Below are positions 56,401 through 64,000 of a stretch of 64,000 nucleotides of DNA, piece by piece. This stretch comes from Ciona intestinalis. Lineage: Eukaryota > Chordata > Ascidiacea > Phlebobranchia > Cionidae. A program made the translations under genes and the position numbers. Under the pieces are notes generated by a model that had not been told where the DNA came from, did no database searches, and worked only from the letters and a program-made list of their open reading frames with translations. Every line of letters starts with the position of its first letter. The first letter of the stretch is position 1. The DNA lies in NCBI RefSeq assembly GCF_000224145.3, contig NC_020176.2, forward strand, positions 2,664,348 through 2,728,347. Reading direction: 5' to 3'.

Positions 56401-59397
56401 GTAGTAAACAAATAACATATAGCGAAATACCATATTCCCTCGACTCCCATATATACCGTTGTTAATTGTTTAAAACACGACCAAGATATTCAGATATTAT
56501 GTGCCAAAGGTGTCCCATTTTCCCCCATCCTACTATACATATTATATAATAACATCACACCAAATTGTACAGTGATGCTGCTACCTATAGTTACACATTT
56601 TCGTCAAATACCAATAAAAGTAAAAACAATATTTCAACAACATTTTTATACAGACGGTAGAGGCGTGCTCGCGTTCGTTAAGCAGCAACAAGAGCGTTGG
56701 TAAGTTACATATAAGAAATATTATACCAGTCAAAACTAAACCATATCTATTTTACAGATTACAAACACGAAACCGTTGTTTTTCTAAAGGTAAGGATTTT
56801 TTTCAGTTGATGATTTTTAAGTCTTTTTAAAATTAAACTGATATTTAACAGGGAGATACAGAAAAAGCAGGTTCAAGCAGACACGGCACAGAAAAGACTT
56901 GTATGGTACAACTACGTACATCAGACCACAGCATAAATGACTGTGGCCCGGTAAATAAGTTCATTTATCTTTCTAAAACATTGCATGCAATTATAGAAAC
57001 TGTATCCTGCACTAAATCAATGGTTGCCGTTTATAGCTATATGGGACATGCGTCTTACAGAGCTATATTATTACAACTAAAACTCGATAAAGTATCTGAA
57101 AATACCGCCATATTTTAAATTGTTAATAACGTAAGGCTATAAAAACAGAACATCGCAAATTATTATAAGCCTGTTTGTTTTACAACGGATTTTTTTTAAG
57201 TTACTCCCGCCGTATAAAAACTACTTGAGTAAAGGTGTTAAATAAAAGCATGAATGCTAAAACCACAATACAGTATAAACTATTTGAATTTTAATTTTGT
57301 TTAATTAAAACAAATCAAGATGCACTGGAAAAGACAAACGTGAAGTTACAGTTAGGTATAGTACTGTAGGGTAAGATGGAATATTGTTGGTACTTAAATC
57401 GCGTATTTCCTGATCGTGTTTATAATAATTACCAATTTTAAGAGTCGCTATATAGGCTATATACGCTTATGTTATTCTGTAAATATTTTTGGTTTACTAC
57501 CAAATGGAACGAGGAAAGAGAATGAAAACTTCTTACCCCACGCTAATATAGCGTACTAAATATGAAGATGGAACACCTTTTGTATGCAATATCCAAATAC
57601 CTTGGTTATGTTTTAACAATTAACAACAGACTATGAGGACCTTAAGGAAATGGGCTTAAAATTCTTAAAATTCTTAAAATATTATTTGTTTATTACTACC
57701 AAACGGGACGAGAGAATAAATGAAAAGGTGTCCCATCTTCTTCCACCCTAATTAATATAAGTAAACCGTTCTTACATTTAGGAGGATTCAACATCCGTCG
57801 CTGAGGACACACCAGAAGACGACGCAGAAAAAGATGATCCGATTCCTGTCCGTCAGCTCTTCAGCAGCCTACAAGTTCTCACGGCTTGCTTCGCTAGTTT
57901 TGCTCACGGAGGAAATGACGTCAGGTAATAGATTCTAAAGTTATATTTGGTGACGTCATGTTCATGCCAGAAAAAAAACGTTATTATATATAAACAGTAA
58001 AATGGGACACATTTTTATTCTATTTTCCCGTCCCATTTGGTTGTATTTACAGCATTATAGACTTTATCCTCACGACTTCATAGATCGTTGGGAATTATTT
58101 AAAAAACGATCAAAATATTTGTACATTATGTAGGGAAAACTGAGAATGACAAAACTTATGGATTGGCATTTAAAAACTAACGCTGATACCGAACAGGGCG
58201 TTAACAGTTAAGCACGAGTTATTTTAGTCCCGGCATGAACTTTATCACAGCTAGTGGAGTTGCGTTACCGGCATGACCGTGCAACGAAATGAACCCAGTT
58301 AAAATATGCGGATGGTTCATAAGTCTATGCCGCATTGCAGTAGCGGAACCAAATGCCTAATAGACCGTATATTCGGCTGCAGCAAACGGTATATTCGAAA
58401 CACGCATGACTGAATGTGAAAGGATGACCAAAACTGATTCAGTACGTTTTGACTGTATTGTTCCCATGTGTATTTTATGATCATATATTACCAAATTTTC
58501 AAAATTATTTTTTAAACTTTTTGCAGCAACGCTATTGGACCATTAATTGCCCTTTGGATGATATATTGGTCAGGTGGTGTGGGCCAGGTTGGTTTCACAC
58601 CATGGTACTTATTACTGTACGGTGGTGCTGGCATTAGTTTGGGAGTTTGGACTTTCGGCAGAGGGGTAATGAAAACGATTGGAGAAGATCTAACCAAAGT
58701 AACAGCATCTCGGTACGCTACTTAGGCATTTGTGGTCTTGAAAGCCACTTTTTTAAACGTAGCATGTTTTAAGAACTGCTGTCGTTATTTTGCTAGTTTC
58801 GTTTTTATGTTGCTTTAGTTAATTTTACCTTCGCTATTTTATTTGAACAGAAAAGTAACATTTCGCCTTTGTTCTGTTATGCTATAATTGTCGATTTATC
58901 ATTGCAAGTGTTATATTTTCAGTGGTTTCTGCATTGAACTAATGACTGCAGCAACAGTGCTGATAGCATCCAATATTGGAATTCCTATTTCGACAACGCA
59001 TTGCAAGGTACGTACTAAGAAAATACGAAACGTAATAGTAGGTTTGGTTAAAGGGCATTTTTTTTTACTTTGTTGTCCCATTTGGTAGTAAACGAATAAT
59101 TATAACAGATTTACATACTCATAAATCCGCGACTCTAAAAAGAGCGTTGTTATTGGTTAAATAAAACGTTAAACAAATTTGGGTTTATGTGCTAACGGTA
59201 TCCTATTGTACAACAGTACTATAAACTACGTGAATATAATGCAGGTTGGCGCTGTGGTCTCTATTGGTTGGTATGGGTCACGTGCAGCAGTGGACTGGAG
59301 CGTGGCACGAAACATCGCGTGTGCCTGGTTCGTCACTGTACCTGTATCTGGCCTTTTAAGTGCTGGCTGTATGTTTCTTCTCATGCAATTTCTCTAA
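53457..59397 (+). CDS. SLC20A1/2-like: SLC20-family sodium/phosphate cotransporter (PiT)
   Basis: Plasma-membrane Na+-dependent inorganic phosphate importer. Fifteen exons: 53457-53490, 53893-54050, 54305-54461, 54931-55071, 55310-55395, 55457-55553, 55935-56051, 56125-56249, 56654-56699, 56758-56789, 56852-56950, 57782-57924, 58527-58712, 58923-59007, 59245-59397, all in phase, 552 residues. Both copies of the family signature are present: [15 protein letters not shown] (43-57) and AHGGNDVSNAIGP (405-417). Other marks: [46 protein letters not shown]. The central cytoplasmic loop is shorter than in vertebrate PiT1/PiT2 (650-680 residues) and is spread over four small exons rich in Ser and acidic residues. 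The protein ends soon after the last helix, like its relatives. Whether it is nearer PiT1 or PiT2 cannot be said by eye. AATAAA at 59749-59754. Confidence 0.94.
54146..54211 (+). mobile_element. MITE-A deletion derivative (about 65 bp)
   Basis: The left end AGTAGGATAAAATGGGATAC is joined directly to the distal GGATATTATGCGTTAAAGG and right end; SLC20 intron 2. Confidence 0.7.
55166..55240 (+). mobile_element. MITE-A left end
   Basis: TATAGTAGGGTGTGAGAAG through TTTGGTGGTAAACAAA; the rest is missing; SLC20 intron 4. Confidence 0.75.
56344..56537 (+). mobile_element. MITE-A copy, full length
   Basis: Ends TATAACGAGGTGGGAAAGG and TTCCCCCATCCTACTATA; SLC20 intron 8. Confidence 0.85.
57360..57550 (-). 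mobile_element. MITE-A copy, diverged
   Basis: TACTGTAGGGTAAGATGGAA through ACTACCAAATGGAACGAGG to CTTACCCCACGCTAATATA; SLC20 intron 11, directly before the copy at 57556. Confidence 0.75.
57556..57755 (-). mobile_element. MITE-A copy, diverged
   Basis: ATGAAGATGGAACACCTTTT through CCCATCTTCTTCCACCC; contains a short AAAATTCTT repeat. Same orientation as its neighbour, separated by a few bases. Confidence 0.75.
57916..57958. promoter_or_regulatory. Two CRE octamers at SLC20 exon 12 end
   Basis: TGACGTCA at 57916-57923 is part of the conserved coding motif (Asn-Asp-Val) and so may be coincidental; a second lies in the intron at 57951-57958. Confidence 0.25.
57990..58138 (+). mobile_element. 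MITE-A, right end missing
   Basis: AAACAGTAAAATGGGACAC, TTCCCGTCCCATTTGGTTG and AAAAACGATCAAAATATTTG follow the family order; SLC20 intron 12. Confidence 0.65.
59033..59222 (+). mobile_element. MITE-A copy filling SLC20 intron 14
   Basis: TAATAGTAGGTTTGG start and CAACAGTACTATA end; it covers about 190 of the 237 bases of the intron. Confidence 0.7.
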
Positions 59398-59748
59398 ATC
59401 ATAAGTATAGTCTTTGCATCAATATAGTTGTATACAAAACGGGTCGACAGTTCACCTAAAGTTATGTTACGCGTATTTTAAAACACTCTTTTTTTCATTT
59501 AATGGCTTATACAACTTTACACTAGACACCTGTATATGTATATGCCGCGTATGAACCATTTGTGAAAATCTATACATTGTGTAACGACCATATGCGAATG
59601 TATTGACAATGTTATTAAAATCGGCGCGCAAGCCACTAAGTTGTATACGAAAAGCATCTATGAACTCAGTAGTATATACATTTTCTTTTTCTGTGAATTT
59701 GGTCTTGTGATATGTGAAATGCGAAAATGATTTGATACTTTAAACAAA

Positions 59749-59754
59749 AATAAA
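59749..59754 (+). terminator. Poly(A) signal of the SLC20 gene
   Basis: AATAAA 352 bp past the stop codon. Confidence 0.4.
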
Positions 59755-60477
59755 AGGAATATATCGTTTGCAGCATATTCACACAGCACAAACTAATTGG
59801 CGATGTGACGTATTCCAACTTTTAAAATGCGGGGCGTATTATACGCTCCACAAAATAATAGAACATTTCATACAAATTTAAACTGATGATATGATTAAGT
59901 TACCTTCATACGTTATCGTCTTCTGTCTTTGAACTGAAGACTTTAATGACATATTTTTATGTACTCTGTAACTAAACGACGATACACTGACTGCACAATC
60001 ATAGCTTATTGCAGTATTTAAGCGCAATTGCTAACCAAAACTTCCTAAAAATCTTAATGTAATAGCTCACAGTGCTATATAACTATCTATTGCCATTGTG
60101 AAACTAGCAACAACTGTTCAGAAACAGACACGAGGTGTTAAAGCAAGTAACTTTGTATAAAACACAGCCTCAAGCTTTAGCTGTGCGCGCAATGCAATAA
60201 TTATAATTACGCTGCAGCGCCTTCAAGCAGGACAAAGAGTTCGGCGGGAAATTTAAAAGGAAGATTAAAAGTACATGCAACCTAAACACAAAGAATTCGG
60301 TGCGAAATTTAAATGCAATAGTTAAAAGTACATGTATAACCTACAAAAAGTGTTTAAAAGTTTTATAAAGTGAAAATATGGCACTTTAAATTAGCTTTAA
60401 AGGTCTGACAATGAGGTACGCAGTGTTAAGAGTGAGAAGCATGGCGTCGAAACGTCGAATGCGTCGTGGTAAGTTGA
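59755..60477. other. Spacer between SLC20 and the minus-strand membrane gene
   Basis: The two genes converge here. No coding exon or known repeat was seen. Confidence 0.35.
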
Positions 60478-60700
60478 ACGTAACTTATTCATCCACGCGT
60501 GCATGACAGCGACCATGGTTGAAATAACACGGGTGTTCTGTTTCAAACACCTCGTGCCCCTCACGAGTTACCATGTTGGAATTTTATTAGGATTTTTTAA
60601 AGTTTAACAATTTAGACAACCCTAAGGAACTATACCTAAGGGACCCCTATCCTCTGGGCTAAATAAACGCGCGCAAACCATTGCCACCGACGCCATGATT
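60478..60700 (-). mobile_element. SINE-B copy
   Basis: AACTTATTCATCCACGCGTG, ACACGGGTGTTCTGTTTC, CTCGTGCCCCTCACGAGTTA and a decayed head toward 60700. Lies just past the stop of the 134-residue gene. Confidence 0.7.
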
Positions 60701-60782
60701 GTGTTTGCAATACACGACAAATTTAAACGTATGAAGCCAAAAGTTGCCAAGAACCATTTGGTTGAAGAAAAACATGAAAAAG

Positions 60783-62524
60783 TTACGGTGGCAGGAAGTC
60801 CGGGTTGGTATGAGTTTCGAACATCGTACCGTCGAACCCTAAGACGCCAGGTACCACGACGCCAGTAACAGTACTCGCCGCAATCGACTCTGCAAAGAAC
60901 TCCATGCTGTGATTTCGTCTCATGAGCAAACCGGACTTGAAAGTACTGTCGTAAATGTATTCAGTTAAATAACAAAAAAAGTAGACAAAAAATGATCTTA
61001 CCTTTTTGTAGATATATTTTTCTTGTTCCAGCGGTACAAGGAATAAAATACAAGAATAATAAACACAGTGAGACTTGCAAATGATAACAGAAGTATTTCT
61101 CTATTGGTGAGACCTGAACCCGTTGTCCCATGATGCCCTTTAACGTAGTGAGTCATATTTGAGTTGGTGACAGCACGTTAAATACGACATATCCGCAATA
61201 TAGTGCTGTGGGGAAAGATGGGACACCATTAGCACATTATATCCAAATGTTCTGATCGTGTTTCAAACAATTAATAACGGTCTATGGGAGTCGTGAGGAT
61301 AAGGTTTATGTTTCTTTGAATGTTTTTTGTTTGCTACCATATGTGATGGAAAAATAGAATGAAAAGGTGTCCTATCTTCCCCCACCCTACTATATGATTA
61401 TTTTCGATTAGAGCATATTCTATGTAAAATAGAACAGCTTGTGCATATAAAATAAGATCAATGTATTGCATCACCTTGATTTTGAGTGTGATTATCACTT
61501 GAGTTCACATGGCTACTCACTGATCCTAATAATCCAGATGTGTTTGCTAACGTTGTTGCCATGTATAACAAAAGCTTGGCTTAAATCTAATACGTAGGCG
61601 TTTCTAGGTGCATTTTATAGAAATTAGTTGCCACCTTAATCGAAACAGGTTGGTATTTGGTTAAAAAAGGGAGTGACTATGTATCAGTCTATGTTTTCTA
61701 TATACCTTGTTGCATTTTTAATATAAGACACTTGCCTATAGACGTGCCTATACCTACAGATACTGTGGTGTAACTTTTAAATTTGGCTGTTCCTTTCTGC
61801 GTTTTCTGTTAGCAGTATAAGACTTCTTAGTCTTATAAAATCTGAACAATTCTTAAATATAGAGCTAATGGTGGCTGACTCATACACTTCAAAACAGTTT
61901 AAAGTTTTATTTTTTTCTCATAGACCTCTGCCGTTCAGGACAGTGCTAATCAATATAAACCAACTGGTATACTGTATTAACTGCAACACATTTTCCGACA
62001 ACTAGTTCTGCAAATAGATTGCTTCGTGCTTAATCACTGCATTACTGAATGATTCTCAGAGTTCACAACTAATTCCGGAAACTCTTTGTCATGCTGATGA
62101 CGTAACCTATAGCGTAGCTATGGTGAGGATTTTGTACAATCATGATGATATAGTAGTTATATATATTAGCATTGTCTACTTTGTCAGTCATACATTAAAA
62201 AACACAGAGAATAATTACCTACAAAGTTACATACGTGGTAACTCGTAAACGGCGTGATAGCAATTTATTATTTTCTATGTTTTTGATTGATAGGTACAAA
62301 GTTTAGGATTTGTTCTTGTAGTTTCACGATCATTAAGCGGATTTTTAATAACCCATAGTGAACAGAATTAATGCAATATTTATACGTTTTTGCTTGCCAT
62401 ACAAACGCAAAGAAAACAAACGAATGCGCTACGTACACGAAACCACAATTACATTTGTATCGCAAAAAAATAGCCTATAACAGCACTTACCGAAATTATC
62501 CCCCAGAGTGAAATTCCCAAGCAT
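60783..62524 (-). CDS. Unrecognised 134-residue single-pass membrane protein
   Basis: Four small exons with GT-AG borders and matching phases: 62524-62491, 61546-61475, 61137-61002, 60945-60783. The N-terminal half has four N-glycosylation sequons (NFT, NTS, NSS, NHT), so it is probably outside the cell. One hydrophobic helix (about residues 50-70, ILLLSFASLTVFIILVF) is followed by RWNKK, a stop-transfer signal placing the C-terminus inside. There is no signal peptide, so this would be a type III protein. The cytoplasmic tail of about 60 residues ends TNPDFLPP. I recognise no family. Support comes from four consecutive in-phase exons with strong donors (GTAAGT, GTAAGA); the exon 3 acceptor (TTAAAG) is weak. 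Intron 2 holds a MITE-A copy (61201-61395). Confidence 0.65.
61201..61395 (-). mobile_element. MITE-A copy, full length
   Basis: Ends GTGCTGTGGGGAAAGATGGG and TTCCCCCACCCTACTATA; reverse orientation. Confidence 0.87.
62217..62262 (+). mobile_element. SINE-B short fragment
   Basis: CTACAAAGTTACATACGTGG and AACTCGTAAACGGCG match the SINE body. Confidence 0.5.
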
Positions 62525-62631
62525 TGTCTCCTTTATCTTCTTAGTCTAGACTCCGGTGTATGTTGAGATAAGTGAACATAAAATCAACTGTCAATGTTAA
62601 AACAACTGGAACAGATAAAAATGGTCAAATG

Positions 62632-62718
62632 TAGTATAGGGTGGGGAAGATGGGACACATTTTCATACTATCTTCTCGTCATATTTGGTAGTAAACAAAG
62701 AACCTTTAACTGAAATGT
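62632..62718 (+). mobile_element. MITE-A left half
   Basis: TATAGGGTGGGGAAGATGGG through GGTAGTAAACAAAGAAC; right half missing. Confidence 0.75.
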
Positions 62719-63164
62719 TAATTTACTAATTTTTCAGTCAAATTTGGCAGTACTTTTGTATTGCACTTTTACAATGGTACTTTCAATAGCGAAATGGCAG
62801 GGAGTTACAGAGAATGACGTTTCTATGTTTTTAAACAGAAGATACATTGTGTATTTGGAGAGTTATAATAGCAAGTACGATGATAAGGCGAGATAAAATG
62901 AGGTGTGTATAGCGCTATATGAGGATTAGTGGGACAAACAAAAGCCCAAAATATACAGAAGTTTTATAAAATGAGAGCAATTGCATTCTTTTTAAAGCTT
63001 TTTCGACAAATATAGAATTTTTACTTAAACAAACAAGCAGAATTTTGTAAAAATAAACCCATTTTCTAGCGGAAAGCTCTGCTAAAAAGTACGAGGTTAA
63101 AAACGTATAAAAGTTTAACGACATAATTTTGACACTGTTTTGTAATTTGACTTTTTCGGAGTTT
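62719..63164. other. Spacer before the terminal minus-strand gene
   Basis: AT-rich; the 3'UTR of the 63165-63912 gene should start here. No other feature seen. Confidence 0.3.
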
Positions 63165-63912
63165 CTACTTGCCCGATGTTTCACCGAAATCGATCAAAGC
63201 GCTTAGCTCTTCGTTGCCATCTAGCGGACCGGAACTGGCGAACTTTGTGACCATGACGTCCCCGGGTTCGGAGCTGTAAGTTTCACTGAACGCAGTTGAA
63301 TCGTATGCTGGGTTTGAGAGACCCGCAGCTTCAGGAAAGTCTTCACTTACCTCGTCTGAACGGGCGGTTAAATTCGATCGTTCCTGCAAAGTTTGGGATG
63401 TGTATGCAAAAAGCTAAAACGCAATAAATAGATAGCGCATTTATATAACACAGGTGTACTGTTTCATACACCTCGTGTCCGCTTAAGAGTTACTACCATG
63501 TTACTTTGTGGATGGTTGTTTTTTTATTTTTTAGATTTATATATAGGTGACTTTTATACAACCCATTAGTAACCACTGGGTTGGGGTGTCTTGTCCAAGA
63601 ACACATACGCCAAAACGGAAGCACGGACAAAAAAGAGAATACTCCAATATCAACTTACAGAAAGAGGTCTAAACATGAATCTAGAACTCCTTCGTTTCCA
63701 ATACAACACCGAAACTATAATGAGCAGCAATGCCACAATACCAACTGCTGTGCCAACTTTAACACCTTGCCCTGACGAGGCTGCGTGGGGCGAAGGACTT
63801 TTTATTTTTGGCGTGGTTGACATAACAGTGTTGTTGGTGTTAGATGGGGCAGTAGTAGTCGTTTGTTTCTGGCCTGGTTTTGTAGTTTTAGTGCGAGGCT
63901 TTGTAGCTGTTT
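63165..63912 (-). CDS. C-terminal exons of a stalked membrane protein (partial)
   Basis: Two in-phase exons, 63912-63659 and 63383-63165, encode the last 156 residues of a larger protein whose upstream exons lie beyond the window. Order: a Thr/Ser/Pro/Lys-rich mucin-like stalk (about 55 residues), one transmembrane helix (VGTAVGIVALLLIIVSVLYW), a basic stop-transfer KRRSSR, then a cytoplasmic tail of about 80 residues. The tail has SNPAYDSTAF, an NPxY-type motif of the kind bound by PTB-domain or endocytic adaptors, and a second tyrosine in SETYSSE. The family cannot be named from the tail alone. Intron 63384-63658 carries a SINE-B copy. Confidence 0.7.
63435..63628 (-). mobile_element. SINE-B copy
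   Basis: ACACAGGTGTACTGTTTC, TACACCTCGTGTCCGC, ACCATGTTACTTTGTGG and a head part with CTTGTCCAAGAACACATACG. Confidence 0.7.
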
Positions 63913-63944
63913 CTAGGGAAAAGGAATTTAAAAATATACTATCT

Positions 63945-64000
63945 ATAGTAGGGTGGGGAATATGGGACACACTTTTTCATTCTATTTTCTTGTCCCATTT
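63945..64000 (+). mobile_element. MITE-A copy, cut by window end
   Basis: TATAGTAGGGTGGGGAATAT and the start of the interior. It lies about 30 bp upstream of the acceptor of the exon at 63912. Confidence 0.85.

Noticed and set aside
58449-58637. 62-codon frame over SLC20 exon 13
   Set aside because: Wrong-frame shadow of the PiT signature exon.

Overview
The window looks like nuclear DNA of a tunicate, most likely a Ciona species. It is AT-rich. Genes are compact and multi-exon with introns mostly of 100-900 bp, and several genes have a splice acceptor directly at or just before the start codon, as expected in an animal that uses spliced-leader trans-splicing. One short inverted-repeat transposon family (called MITE-A here) and one tRNA-derived SINE family (called SINE-B here) are scattered through nearly every intron and spacer. 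The species call is inference from protein similarity and repeat style. No virus, bacterial operon or CRISPR array was seen. Three assembly gaps interrupt the sequence (12527-12651, 19148-19272, 36658-37657).

Layout: (1) 1-3.0 kb: a 66-residue single-LIM protein gene on the minus strand, with a pair of cAMP-response elements upstream. (2) 3.0-11.1 kb: two tandem NXPE-family (neurexophilin plus PC-esterase) genes on the plus strand with identical exon structure; the first carries a reading-frame break. (3) 11.3-14.0 kb: a foldback-type element whose long inverted arms are made of about 47-bp tandem repeats, flanked by an 11-bp target duplication. (4) 14.1-25.7 kb: a PARP1 orthologue, reconstructed as 21 exons and 970 residues, with exon 11 and its surroundings present twice around an assembly gap. 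(5) 25.7-30.2 kb: spacer with repeats, CRE sites and one weak candidate exon. (6) 30.2-34.2 kb: a RHOU/RHOV-type small GTPase gene in 4 exons. (7) 35.4 kb: a tRNA-Thr(CGT), then a minisatellite and a 1-kb gap. (8) 37.7-44.7 kb, minus strand: a CACHD1-type VWA/Cache protein, 12 full exons plus part of a 13th running into the gap. (9) 45.9-50.4 kb, minus: a complete 9-exon SLC17 anion transporter. (10) 53.5-59.4 kb, plus: a complete 15-exon SLC20 phosphate transporter. (11) 60.8-62.5 kb, minus: a 4-exon gene for a 134-residue one-pass membrane protein that I do not recognise. (12) 63.2-63.9 kb, minus: the last two exons of another membrane protein with a mucin-like stalk.

The genes do not form a pathway; they are ordinary host genes. 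The most unusual signals are in the non-coding architecture. One SLC17 intron consists almost wholly of a MITE nested in another MITE. Single exons of SLC17 and CACHD1 are bracketed by oppositely oriented MITE copies. One CACHD1 splice donor lies in the end of a SINE copy. The foldback element has a clean target duplication. The octamer TGACGTCA occurs at least ten times, well above the roughly one copy expected by base composition.
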